A stretch of 64,000 nt of DNA, taken from positions 19,452,420 to 19,516,419 of the forward strand of contig OX940865.1 in the NCBI GenBank assembly GCA_954871525.1, written 5' to 3'. Numbering within the stretch: position 1 is the first letter of the stretch; each line of letters begins with the position of its first letter. Of this stretch, positions 47,806-59,971 are shown in pieces. The stretch comes from Parietaria judaica (Eukaryota > Streptophyta > Magnoliopsida > Rosales > Urticaceae). The notes beneath the pieces are model-generated. The model did no database searches. It had not been told where the DNA came from and saw only the letters and a program-made list of their open reading frames with translations. The translations under genes and the position numbers were made by a program.

Positions 47806-48160
47806 CCGCTTTGTTAATTTAACGCCCATGTTTGTTCGGGACTTCGGGTAATGGGCGTGAGCTACCCGGCCCAAGCTCAATTTTACGTCTGAATTATGCC
47901 CGCTCATTTCGTTCTAATATAAAATAAGACACATAAAAAATAAAAAAGGTTGTGAGTCTTTAAATTCAGAAAGGACATATTTTGTCTGCCCTGAAAGCTA
48001 CAATTTTGGGTCTTGCCCGAGCATGGATTACCCTCGAGTGGGGAGTCTTTTCATTGATTGTATTTTTTACATCGATAAATTCTTTGATATTCTTCTTGAA
48101 TATATCTATACTCATTTGGATTAGATGTTTCTTCAGTTTTCTTCTTTGCTTTATCTTTTA

Positions 48161-51100
48161 CTAGTATCATAACCCGCGCAAAAGCGCGGCGGTGATGAAT
48201 ATAGTTTATAATTTTAAATCAAAACGTCAAAGTTACTGTAAAACTACCTTTACAACTGGTAACATGTCCCTAAAAAAAAACCTAGAAACATGTAGGAAAA
48301 TATCCCCCAAACTCAAATAATTGTAAAAATACCTCTTGAATTTCATCATCGTACACACAGATGCTCCTTAAACTAAAATATATATTTTTCTCGCAATTAC
48401 GTCATGAACTCACTTTTTTACGATTTTTTTTAGAAAAAAAAAATAGGTTTTCACAATTAATAAGTGATACAAAATCATAAATAGTACATGGCATGATTCC
48501 AAAAAATACGATGTGATACAAAAGCATAATTTGTAGTTACAATACATATTATAAAAAAAATGAGATGCCACCAGAACAAAATAGAAAGAGAGAAATAATT
48601 ATACAGTGAAATTATATTTGGGCATCTATGACGATTGAAGAGTGACTAACCAACCGGTCTTGGAAGAGTTTTGATGCCGAAAATAACATCCCAAGAAGAA
48701 TAAAAAAATTAGAAAAGGTTTCATCAAATACCACTAATTAAGTCAGAAATAAAAGTCTAGGCATAAAAAATATAATACTGTAAGCAGAAAACACAATGAT
48801 TCGATAACCATGAGCGACAATGATTCGATGGTGAGCGACAATGGCTCAATAACCATGAGCGATGCAGTTGATTTCCTTATCAACATACCTCTCCCTAAAA
48901 CATCTTTTGAGACTTTGTACGATTGTTAATCCTAGCAAAATATAATGCTTTTAATGCTGAGAAAAGGGAACCCAAAGTTAAAAATTGCGAAAACTGATTA
49001 TAAGTGCATAGCAACGAATTCAAGTTTTTCTTTATTGATTGACCTTTCAACTTTTCATTTCTTTTACAATTAATTGATTAGTAATGAGCAACTATTAGAC
49101 GTCTAGTAATTATGACGCATGCAATTACATTAAGATTAAAAAAAGTCATTTATTATTTAATTTCGTACATTTCTTTTCATGCAAATAGTTTTCAAAAACC
49201 TTCTAATTAATATCCCACTTATGTTACTTAATGGAGGACTAATGGATTGATTAGAAAAAATATAAAATCTAAAAAATTAGAGAACACATTTTGTTCAAAA
49301 ATATCAAATAAATTAATTCATTTGATTCTATGTTGTAATGGGTAAGCATTTTGATCTTAATAAAAAAAAACAACTATGGCCGTGCTTTCAGTTTCATAAT
49401 AGCAATAGAACATGTCAAGTTGTCAACATATAATAACTCATTTGTGTATAATTTAAGTTAGCATGTAAACCGATTTTTTATTTATTGATATTCCTTAATT
49501 TATGATAGTTATATTAAAACAATATTATATAAATATAATATGCATAATAAATAAGTATTTAAGTGAATTATTTTTTAACATCTAATTTTAACACAAAAAT
49601 GTATATTTATACGAATTTCAATTGTTCTTTTAATACAGAGAAGTATCTCTAAAAGCATCAATTGCCGAATTATATCATTGAATTAATTTATAAGTCTATA
49701 AGTTAAGTCAATACTTTTTTCATTCTTATAAATACACTCATTTTACAAAAAAATTATTAATTTTTTAAAACCCATATCTTAAATTTTAAAATATAAAACA
49801 ATAAAGAAAAATTTTGGTACGAAATATTTTATATGACACTTGCAATTCCTGCATTAAACAATATTAAATAATGTACATTAATCTCACTACATTTTATTAG
49901 TAATGAATAAAAATATTGGTAAAAAAGGCTTTAAAAGAATATGCACTAATGCTAACAAATGCTATAAAAAGAAAATATACAAATCCTGTAGAAGAAGAAA
50001 AAAAGCAAATCTCAATAGTATTATTTTCCAGTATTCGAAGAAAAAAAGTAATCATAAAATATTTATAAATCTCAATACCTTCTCCAAATTTAACAATTTC
50101 ACCTTTTTTTATATATAAAAAATATATATGTTTTGATACCATATATAAATCATCACGTGCATTATTTTACATGAATAAATTTTTGTTTCATTTATATGTT
50201 AATGTAATCGAATACTCTATATCTATGTCAAACTCAACATTTGTTTCAATTTTTTAGATATATCGGTTATTCTTTTTAACAACAATGAACATATATATAT
50301 ATATACTTAATTTTTTAGATGAGTTATAGAAATATTGTGCAGAAGTAAATGACAATTAAAAGAATATAAGTATTTAAGTCTAAATTTTATAATAAAAAAA
50401 TGACATTCTGTTTGATTGTGATTACTCAATATCATTACCGGCGTGTTGTTTTTAAATAGATGATATGATTTACTCTTTTAGAGTACCTCTCATTTGTCTG
50501 CATTTGCATATATATATATATATTGTCATGATTGAAGTTATTCTTTCAGTGTTAGGGTAACTCAAGTTATTTAAGCAGTTATAAGTTATATCCTTGAGGT
50601 CTAAAGTTTAAACTCCCATGATACTAAAAAAAATACTTCTTCTAGATTAGTATGACTTTTATGGATTATGAATTACACATAAAAAAAATCGATCACCTGT
50701 TTTAATGTTCTTTTTTGTTAAATTTTGCTTTATAAATCATTGTAAAAAAATAAAGATAATCGTAGTCACTATAAAACAATAAAGAAAAATTGAACGACAA
50801 ATCTACTTAATATAAATTAAAAAAATATACATAAACACAATGTTATTGTTTTTGTTTATTAAACGTATAAATAATAATCCTCGTGACTCAATTTTGATAG
50901 ACATTTAGTCGGCTAATCAACATACGTTCGTATGAATATTTGTGACAAACCCCCAAATCACTAATATTCAAGCAAAATATATGATAACAAATAGGTAAAG
51001 AATCAATACTAATGTGATAGAAACAAAAAATATTAATTAACATAAATACACTATTTATATACATGTATATTGTCTACGTTGTACCCATTCACATAAATTT

Positions 51101-51809
51101 AGTATATATATAATATATATTATATCATACATACATCTACACTTGTCTGAGTCATGAGTTTTTTTTTTGGGTGGGAGCTTCGAATGGTGCAGTTTGGTTT
51201 CGTCTCTATCATGTATAGCTTCCTTCACCATCTCACTTGACTATTCATAATAACACAAAAAAGGAAATTGAAATGAATTAAAATTCAACTTTCATAAAGA
51301 TAAAGCTATATATGTTTCGATTTATAAACTAACAAACGAATACAAATAATGCAAACCGTACCTAACAACCTTGGAGAAAGCTGTTCTTGCTAACTTTGTT
51401 TCTCACCCCTACGAAGAAAACTACAAAAAGATAAAGATGACAATGGTATATGTTCAATGAAAAACCTCAATTTAATTTATAAGATAGAAAAATTACAATG
51501 AAGAGTCATACTCATTCAAAGTAGAAAAACCAAAAGTCCTAATATAAAATGAAGAGCCTTACAAAACGTCTTATTAAAGATGTAGGCAATGAAATGAACA
51601 CTTTAATGTAATGGCATCAAATGGATGAGTTTGAATGAATACTATTTTATTTTTAAAAAAAAAATTCAAAATTCAAAATAATTAGAATTCTCTATTCTTG
51701 ATTCTTATGGTGCTATAACACTTGTGAGTTATGAAAAACTTGGAATTCTCAATAGGTGAATTATATGGTGCCATGTCACTTGTGAGTTCCTCCTTTTATA
51801 ATATATAGA
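48161..51809 (-). mobile_element. Non-autonomous Helitron, ~3.65 kb, minus strand
   Basis: On the minus strand the 5' end begins TCTATATATTATAAAAGG (from 51809), close to known plant Helitron 5' termini. The 3' end has a perfect hairpin (ccgcgc, four-base loop, gcgcgg; plus-strand 48174-48189), then 12 bases, then CTAG at 48161. The insertion sits between A and T, as Helitrons require, and no target duplication is expected. No Rep/helicase frame exists; the longest frames are AT-driven, so it is non-autonomous. Near the 5' end 'atggtgc.at..cacttgtgagtt' occurs twice (about 51709 and 51766). Confidence 0.85.
50540..50660 (+). mobile_element. SINE-like tRNA-related module inside the Helitron
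   Basis: The stretch 'atccttgaggtctaaagttt' is nearly identical to the inverse complement of the module at about 13.25 kb, with a B-box-like agtttaaactcc. It is probably a SINE that inserted into, or was carried by, the Helitron. Confidence 0.5.
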
Positions 51810-53582
51810 TTTTTTCGGATGGGTCTTTGGGACGACGAGCCACCGTCATCATCGTCACTCAAGTGATATGAATCCGGGAAAGGATTGAGATATATTGAGA
51901 TTGATTGACAATATTTTATGAAGTGGTGTATTACTTTATTTGACAATCTAAGCAATTCTACTGAATCCGGTGTCGTGGAATTTAGTAACATGAAGAAGGA
52001 CTAAATATGAAAGAAAGTATATAAAAGGACTAACTGGTAAACTTAGAACAACTATAGATATCAAAGACACAAGTATAGCTGCCACATGCAAATTGTCATA
52101 AAAGCCCTTGAAATACATTTGAACCTGAAGCTGAAGCCGAGCCGATCATTTTGCTCACTGAAAAATGAAAATACACATTATTCATTATTGTATTCTTTTT
52201 ATATCTTTTTTTTAATGGATTATTGTATATCTATATATATAGTTATAGTGCATGTATTGGTCTATTAGTAATTTGAATTAACATTTAATTTTGACTAATT
52301 ACTACCACAACACAAATGCCTTTGAGATTTAACCATAGTGTTCTTTGTCTTTTGAATTTTAATTATTAATACAAATGGTATCTTTATGGTTTAGAAAATG
52401 AAGAAAAAAAAATATATATTTCCATGCAATACATGAGGTTTGTGTTATGCTATTGATGTTTGTGGGAAAGAGTGAAATTTCAATTTACTTTATTATTATT
52501 GCTTATTTCGTACTTTTTATGTTTTCTATTATATCTCTTATTATTGTTCTTATGTTAATAATTTGTTAATCATTTTTTCAAAAATAATGCATCAGACCAG
52601 GTCTAAAGAAAAAATTTATAGGAACACTGTCAACACCAGTACAAACGAGAGTATGCTCATTTTTTTCTTTTTGAAAAGTAATATTTAAATAATGTATTGT
52701 AAATAATAATGTATTTAAATTATTATTTAAATTATTATTATTTAAATAATGTATTGTAAATAATGTATTTAAATTTTCTTATCGGAACGAACTCTTTGAT
52801 CGAAATGAACTCTTCTGTTTTTTCAGTTTTTACAATGGTCATTAATTTTGAACACTTTTCAATATATATGCTCATGCAATAATGACAATAGTACTTAGAA
52901 ATTCAACGATTAGTGAGATCGATATGATATGAATATTGATCTTTCGATTAATTAAAACACACAATCTAAGAATTAAAATTAATAAATATTTTCATCCACA
53001 TAAACCATTTAACTGCGTATTTAGCTTGAGTCCTGGGAAAGCAAGGAATTTCTGACTGAGAAAGACATCCCACAAAAGACAAAAGGGAAGGCTTTTTTTT
53101 TTTTTTTCTTCATTCTTCATTTCATTACAGGCTACTTTGATTCCCTGTGATGCGCCTCACATATGCTCCATGCGACCTACCTCAAAGAAAAAGATCGGAA
53201 TTTTAAATTTAACATTTTTATTTATTTTTGTAAAATATATCCTCTATCTTTGAAAACAATTAAAGTGCACTTTAGATTATTATTTTTTCTCTTCCACTAT
53301 TTTATTTAATAAAAATCTAAAATTGACCATTTATTCGTAATTTCTAAAAAGTTAAGATATAATTTATTGTTTTATTTTTTATAAAAATATATCATATATT
53401 TTAAAACGATCAAAATATTATCAAACTTTAATTATAAAATTATTCACAAATTAAAAAGAATACTATTGTCGATTAGAAGATATATTTAGATTATTTTAAA
53501 AATAATATATATATATTTTGATAAAAAATAATTAAAGGCAAAAATGTATCTTAAAAAAATAAAAACTAATTTTATTTTTTAA
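51810..53582. other. AT-rich spacer
   Basis: No gene is supported. Local duplications of 'taatgtattgtaaataat' and 'tatttaaattatta' occur at about 52690-52770. A T-tract lies at 53093-53107. Confidence 0.5.
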
Positions 53583-53770
53583 TGAGGAGGAAACTATCTG
53601 CCAATGTTACAATACACTTTCGTATTATTGGATATATTTAGTGTAAGAGCATGTGACACTATTGACTAAATTTACATTATGTAAAGGGGCTAGTATTTGC
53701 ATCACATAAGGTCTGAATACGTGACCTCTTTGAGAAGTATATAATAGAGTTACCACTAGGCCAAATAAAT
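53583..53770 (-). mobile_element. tRNA-derived SINE copy, minus strand
   Basis: On the minus strand an A-box-like tggcctagtgg precedes a degenerate B box (ggtcacgtattcaga). The body 'tcacatgctcttacactaaa' matches the SINE copies at 3.7 and 7.5 kb. Divergence suggests an older insertion. Confidence 0.65.
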
Positions 53771-56719
53771 TTGATTAAAATAAAATTGATGTAAGTTATT
53801 TTCTATTAATGACGTCATAAAGTGATCAATATTTGAATACTTCAATATGCCACAATATAGAATTTTCGGAATACCCACGTTGAATAGTAACTGTTGATGG
53901 GCAGTTACATATAGTGAGGGTTTTCATTCGTTTTTGGTCCCCAAGTCCAGTTACAACTCTCATTCGTTCTCATACACAATTTCTGAGAGAGAGAGAACTA
54001 GGGCTCGGAAGATCTAAAAGAATCAAGTTTGACAACATCCTTAAACTTGGTCATCGGTTAACAATGGCTGGAGGTACGCCAATCTTTTCTTCCGCATCTT
54101 GGTGATTTTATACGGTGTTATAATCACATTAAAATTCTTAGAATTGATATTTAAATCATTGTGTTATCCGAAAAATTGGATTACTTAATCGATATATATA
54201 TATATATAAAAAAAAGAAAAAGGGTATTCTGAATTTTCGGACTAACCTTCGCATAAACATTATGCTAGTCAATATTTAAACGCTTTTTCTAATTTTGTAC
54301 TAAGTAATAATAATTATGGATAAACAACTAACTAACTAAGATTTGAGTGCGTACGTATGAAGTATGAAGAAGTATTTTAAAACTATGTAGGCCCTTCTCA
54401 ATAAATTAGTACCGGAAAGGTTTTTCAGCTTTAAACTTTGTTTTTATTTATTTGGGTGATATTATTGGCCAAGATTATATGTACTCACGTTACAAGATTT
54501 TTATTAAACTTTGTTGGACTAGGCAAATAACTAAAAGGAAAAATTCATTATCTAGTAATGAATTAGGAGGAAAATTGATTTATAGTCATGAATGTTCCAA
54601 AATTCAAAAAGTAGCGATGCTCGTGTTTGTGTACAAGAACCTCCATTCCCCCCTCATTTTTTCCTCTCCAAGAATCCTCTCCATTTCTTCTTCATTATTT
54701 TCTCTTCAGATCTCCAAATGACAATGGTAATATCTCGTTGGATAGATTGAGAGTAGAGAAATGTCGTTAAAGCTAGTTTGTGCAGGAGGAAGGAAAAATT
54801 GCGGGAAAATATGATGATGAACACAGTTTTTAGATGGAACTTTGAGTTATTTTGGTCCGTTTTTCAAAATTGTATATCCATTTATTGACTTAAACTACAA
54901 AGTTTTATATCCATCTACCGACTCAAAAATAAGATTTAAATCGTAGAGTTTGGACAATATATGAGTAAGTTGTGAAAAAAATTATACTGTGCAAATCTTG
55001 GTATGAGTTTTCTATATCGAACTCGGAGATAAATTGCACATCTTTCGTATTTTTGGCATAACTCACTCATTTATTATCCAAAGTTTATAAATGACCTACG
55101 GTTGGAAAGCTAAGAGACAGATCTACAACTTTAGTGTAATTTAAAATATTTGTTTCGAGCAAATTTTAGTATACTTAAACATCTTTTATTATAAAACTTA
55201 AAACTAAAAAGTTGTAGATCTATCTATTATCTTTCCAACGGTAGATTAATTATAAATTTTGGACAATAAATGAGTGACTTATGCCAAAAATACAAAAGAT
55301 TTGCAAATCTACTACGGAGTTAGTATGTCCGAATTCGGCGTTACAATCTCCGATGTCGACATTTAGCCTTGAAAGGTCGGTGTTACCACATTCGAGATCA
55401 TTGTTAGGAGCTCCGAAGTCAAATTTTGACATAGAAGATTGGTAATACCAAAGTCGGGATTTCTAATTTCTAAGATCGAATTCAAAGGTTCTAAAACCGA
55501 CTTCGGTCGCCGACTTTGTAGTTAATAACTTCGAGCTCGGAGATAAATTGTATAACTTTCGTATTTTTGACATAACTCAATCATTTTTTATCCAAATTTC
55601 GTAGTTAATAAATCACTCATTTAATTCCTAAGGAATTTCCGTATTTCCAAACTGATTTTTGTTTTCGTGATATAAAGTTTTTCCCCCTAAAAATCACACA
55701 TATATTAAAAAAAAATGGTCCCATCGAAATAGGAAAAAAAAAGGGTAAAATAATTATAGAAAAGGCTCCTGAAGTGGACCCAATATGCAACAAAAGAATC
55801 CAAAGAACTCTCTGAAAAGACTTCTCATCTCCCCAATACTTTTCTCTATAAATCTTCACATTACCATGTATTTTTTTACTTTATAGTATAACATACATTT
55901 CTACTTTAACTATATTTACCATGATGTTTTTATTTTTTTAAATGCAAAAAAGAACCCCACTTGTATACTTCCATGATGTGCAAAGTTGAAACTTAAATTG
56001 CCATTAAAAGAAGCTCATTATAAGTTTATAATTTTGTTATACTACATATAAAATACATATCAATTTTTTTTAAAGGAATAAAATACGATGTAATAGCTTT
56101 CATTTCAAATACGAGATAATTGGATTAATTGGCTAATCAAATACGAGATAATCTTGAAATGACATTTTCCACTATAATTAAAGGAGTTACACTGACTGAG
56201 CCATGGCAATTTTGACTTTTTGTCATAGTAAATGTGATAAATTGTGTACATATAGTACTCATAATATAGTAGTATTATTTCTGGAAGAATATATGTGTTT
56301 GATGCCAAACAAATTATATAAAATTCGTAGTTCACGTGTTGGTGTGTTCTTGTTCCTATTAAATGTGTAATACACCGAATTACACATTTACACTATCTGA
56401 AAGCCCCCGATTTATATACGGTTTATCGCCCGGAACAAACGAAATACACAACATTGATTATAAGCGTTGTTTGAGAGGGAGACTTCTCTAATATACAAAG
56501 TTTTATTTGCAAACTACGTCAATATAGCACATGTAAAGATGTTAGCCGTTCTTTTCATTTTATAAACTTTTGCCATTAATTATATTTTTTATGAATGTAA
56601 TTTTTTATTTAATATTTTTATAAAATATTTGAGGTGAAATTGGACATTTCCTACAATTTTATTTTTATTAATTGACTAACAAAATTAAAATAAAATAAAA
56701 TAAAAACGTAAGCGCACAT
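53771..56719. other. Spacer upstream of the MCTP gene, with an orphan gene-start-like stretch
   Basis: At about 53930-54075 a GA-rich, leader-like sequence leads to ATGGCTGGAG followed by a donor-like gtacg, but no downstream exon could be joined. Sequence at 54650-54725 is also leader-like (CT-rich, atgacaatg|gtaat). The remainder is AT-rich and holds the inverted repeat at 55019-55322. Confidence 0.4.
55019..55322. repeat. Long inverted repeat (~113-bp arms, ~75-bp loop)
   Basis: The left arm 55019-55132 and right arm 55208-55322 are inverse complements at roughly 80% identity, sharing 'ttgtagatct', 'ctttccaac' and 'ataaatgagtga'. A third partial copy in left-arm orientation lies at about 55533-55610. 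The unit could fold into a long hairpin if transcribed. Confidence 0.8.
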
Positions 56720-56872
56720 GTGCCGGGTGGACCGACCGTAGTCCTTCACACGCTTGACTCGTGTGGGCCCCACCCTCCCAACTCCTCACTGTACTGCAAC
56801 AGACCGCCATTAGAGAGAGAAACAAGCTCCATAGGAGAGAGAAGAAACAGCCAAACAAAAAGTGCCTATATA

Positions 56873-56909
<37 letters not shown>

Positions 56910-57643
56910 TATATCTCTCTGAGATTCATCAGATCCCTCCCTCTCTCTCTCCCTGCAAGCTCATCTTCTTCGTTCTCATTATCTTCTTTCTCTTCTCGCG
57001 ACACCGCTTTTCGTTTCCAGAGAGTTCGTCGCTTTTCGCAAAATGCGTTCACACCGACTCCGCCATCGCTAGGGTTTCCCTCGAGGTTCAGGAGGTTTGG
57101 CTTTATCGCAGTTTCCAGTATTTGTTAAAGAACGGAATAATATATCATTACTTTGGATTATTCCAATTCTAGTGCTGTATATTCTGGATATTTCCTCACT
57201 GTAGGAATCTCGTCATGGTGATGCATTTATGATATTGTTACTGTGTATCTATGTACTGATTTTCAATATTATTCCGTTTTTGTATACGCAGAGCTCAGAT
57301 CTGAAGCTTCTATGGTCTCTCAAGTTAGCCCTAGCGATTTCCTCACGGGTAAGAGATCTTCAGTCCCTCTCTGGTGTTCGAATTTTTGCTGATGATTTTC
57401 GGTATTTGCATATTCAAGTCCCTCTAAGTTTAACTCTTAGGTTTTTACGCCTCTCTTGCTTTGTTTTTCAAATTTCCGAATGTTTCGGTGACTTGGGTTT
57501 CTTGCGAAGTAACGGCTTTTTTGGAATTTTTTCTATCCAGGTTTGTGGGGAAGTTTGAATTGATTTTCGAATTCTGGTGTCTGGTTCGGCGTTAATTAAA
57601 CCGGGAAAACTTTCGAAGTTCGAGTGTCATTTGAGCGAGAACA
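56720..57643 (+). promoter_or_regulatory. Leader and 5'UTR of the MCTP gene
   Basis: A (CT)n tract at about 56875-56904 precedes pyrimidine-rich leader sequence typical of plant 5' untranslated regions. Possible 5'UTR introns are suggested by acceptor-like 'atacgcag' at about 57291, donor-like 'acgggtaaga' at about 57347 and acceptor-like 'tatccag' at about 57540. Exact structure needs transcript data. Confidence 0.5.
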
Positions 57644-59971
57644 ATGCAGAGGCCTCCACCGGAAGATTTCTCCCTTAAGGAGACGAACCCGCACCTCGGC
57701 GGCGGGAAGATCTCCGGCGACAAGCTAACGAGCACTTATGACCTCGTCGAGCAAATGCAGTACCTCTACGTGAGGGTCGTGAAAGCGAAGGACTTGCCGG
57801 CGAAAGACGTGACCGGTAGCTGTGACCCTTATGTTGAGGTGAAGCTCGGGAACTACAAAGGGACGACCCCACATTTCGAGAAGAAGTCGAACCCGGAGTG
57901 GAACCGGGTGTTTGCGTTCTCGAAGGAGCGGATTCAGGCTTCGGTTCTTGAGGTTATGGTGAAGGATAAGGATTTCATGAAGGACGACTTCATGGGTCGG
58001 GTTCATTTCGACCTGAATGAGGTTCCGAAACGGGTTCCTCCTGATAGTCCGCTCGCTCCGCAGTGGTACCGATTGGAAGATAAGAGTGGGATTAAAGTCA
58101 AAGGGGAGCTGATGCTAGCGGTTTGGATGGGCACTCAAGCCGACGAGGCCTTCCCCGAAGCGTGGCATTCTGACGCTGCAGCGGTAAGTGGGACCGACGG
58201 TCTCGCCAACATGAGGTCAAAGGTGTATCTCTCTCCTAAGCTGTGGTACTTACGGGTCAACGTAATTGAAGCTCAGGATTTGATCCCGAGTGATAAGGGA
58301 AGATACCCCGAAGTTTTTGTAAAGGCTATTCTCGGAAACCAGGCTCTAAGGACTAGAATATCTCAAAACCGAAGCATTAACCCGTTGTGGAATGAAGACC
58401 TGATGTTTGTAGCGGCTGAGCCTTTTGACGAGCCCCTGATTTTGAGCGTCGAAGATAGAATCGCTCCGAACAAGGAAGAAGTTCTAGGGCGGTGCGCAAT
58501 TCCGTTGCAGTACATGGATCGGAGGTTGGATCACAAACCTGTTAATACTCGGTGGTTTAATCTCGAAAAGCACGTGATCATCGAAGGAGAGAAGAAGAAG
58601 GAAGTCAAGTTCGCAAGTAGGATTCACATGAGGATCTGCCTAGAAGGCGGTTACCATGTTCTCGATGAATCCACTCACTACAGCAGTGACCTCCGACCGA
58701 CCGCGAAGCAGCTTTGGAAGTCTAGCATCGGAGTTCTCGAAGTGGGAATCCTGAATGCCCAGGGTTTGATGCCGATGAAGACGAAGGACGGGCGAGGGAC
58801 AACCGATGCTTACTGTGTGGCGAAGTACGGGCAGAAATGGGTCCGCACCAGAACTATCATAGACAGCTTCATGCCCAAGTGGAACGAGCAGTACACGTGG
58901 GAAGTCTTCGACCCCTGCACCGTCATAACCATCGGGGTTTTCGACAACTGTCACTTGCACGGTGGAGACAAGGGCGGGCCTGGGGCGAAGGACTCTCGGA
59001 TCGGTAAGGTCCGGATCCGGCTCTCCACGCTCGAGACTGACCGGGTCTACACTCACTCGTACCCGCTCCTCGTCTTACACCCGAGCGGGGTCAAGAAGAT
59101 GGGCGAAATCCATATGGCGGTTAGGTTCACGTGCTCGTCGCTGCTCAACATGATGCACATGTACTCGCACCCACTCTTACCCAAAATGCACTATCTCCAC
59201 CCGTTGACCGTGAGCCAGCTCGACAGCCTGAGGCACCAAGCAACTCAAATCGTGTCGATGAGGCTGAGCCGCGCCGAACCGCCCTTAAGAAAGGAAGTGG
59301 TGGAGTACATGCTCGACGTCGGGTCCCACATGTGGAGCATGAGGCGAAGCAAAGCCAATTTTTTCCGAATCATGGGGGTTTTAAGTGGCTTGATCGCTGT
59401 CGGAAAGTGGTTTGACCAGATATGCAACTGGAAAAACCCGATCACGACGGTTCTGATCCACATTCTGTTCATCATCTTGGTCATGTACCCGGAGTTGATC
59501 CTGCCCACGATCTTTCTCTACCTGTTCTTGATCGGAGTCTGGTACTACAGGTGGCGGCCTAGGCATCCGCCACACATGGACACGCGACTCTCGCATGCCG
59601 ACTCGGCCCACCCGGACGAGCTCGATGAGGAGTTCGACACGTTCCCGACGTCGCGGCCGACAGACATCGTGCGCATGCGGTACGACCGGCTGCGCAGCAT
59701 CGCAGGGCGGATCCAGACGGTGGTGGGTGACCTGGCCACGCAGGGAGAGCGGCTACAGTCGTTGCTGAGCTGGCGGGACCCGCGGGCCACCGCGCTCTTC
59801 GTGCTCTTCTGCCTGATCGCTGCAGTGGTGCTCTATGTGACGCCTTTCCAGGTGGTGGCGCTGCTCGCAGGATTCTACGTGCTCCGTCACCCGCGCTTCC
59901 GCCACAAGCTCCCGGCCGTGCCCCTCAACTTCTTCCGCCGGCTCCCCGCGAGAACTGACTGCATGCTGTGA
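57644..59971 (+). CDS. MCTP3: Multiple C2 domain and transmembrane protein, MCTP3/4 (FTIP-like)
   Basis: Intronless frame of 775 residues ending in TGA, as is usual for plant MCTPs. The N-terminus MQRPPPEDFSLKET and C-terminus FFRRLPARTDCML match the MCTP3/MCTP4 pair almost exactly. Three C2 domains lie at about 39-160, 201-325 and 362-495. The plant PRT_C region (about 600-775) holds two hydrophobic blocks, about 597-635 and 715-748, forming the ER hairpins. MCTP3/4 tether ER to plasma membrane at plasmodesmata, and act redundantly in shoot meristem development and in transport of FT or STM-type mobile proteins. Calcium dependence cannot be judged from this reading. Codons are GC-rich relative to the spacer. 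Synteny favours MCTP3 (At3g57880, from memory), but MCTP4 is equally compatible by sequence. Confidence 0.96.
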   Translation: MQRPPPEDFSLKETNPHLGGGKISGDKLTSTYDLVEQMQYLYVRVVKAKDLPAKDVTGSCDPYVEVKLGNYKGTTPHFEKKSNPEWNRVFAFSKERIQASVLEVMVKDKDFMKDDFMGRVHFDLNEVPKRVPPDSPLAPQWYRLEDKSGIKVKGELMLAVWMGTQADEAFPEAWHSDAAAVSGTDGLANMRSKVYLSPKLWYLRVNVIEAQDLIPSDKGRYPEVFVKAILGNQALRTRISQNRSINPLWNEDLMFVAAEPFDEPLILSVEDRIAPNKEEVLGRCAIPLQYMDRRLDHKPVNTRWFNLEKHVIIEGEKKKEVKFASRIHMRICLEGGYHVLDESTHYSSDLRPTAKQLWKSSIGVLEVGILNAQGLMPMKTKDGRGTTDAYCVAKYGQKWVRTRTIIDSFMPKWNEQYTWEVFDPCTVITIGVFDNCHLHGGDKGGPGAKDSRIGKVRIRLSTLETDRVYTHSYPLLVLHPSGVKKMGEIHMAVRFTCSSLLNMMHMYSHPLLPKMHYLHPLTVSQLDSLRHQATQIVSMRLSRAEPPLRKEVVEYMLDVGSHMWSMRRSKANFFRIMGVLSGLIAVGKWFDQICNWKNPITTVLIHILFIILVMYPELILPTIFLYLFLIGVWYYRWRPRHPPHMDTRLSHADSAHPDELDEEFDTFPTSRPTDIVRMRYDRLRSIAGRIQTVVGDLATQGERLQSLLSWRDPRATALFVLFCLIAAVVLYVTPFQVVALLAGFYVLRHPRFRHKLPAVPLNFFRRLPARTDCML

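Noticed and set aside
49897..50142. Lys/Phe-rich frames within the Helitron as captured genes
   Set aside because: Composition follows the AT-rich DNA and nothing resembles a known domain; no Rep or helicase motif was seen.
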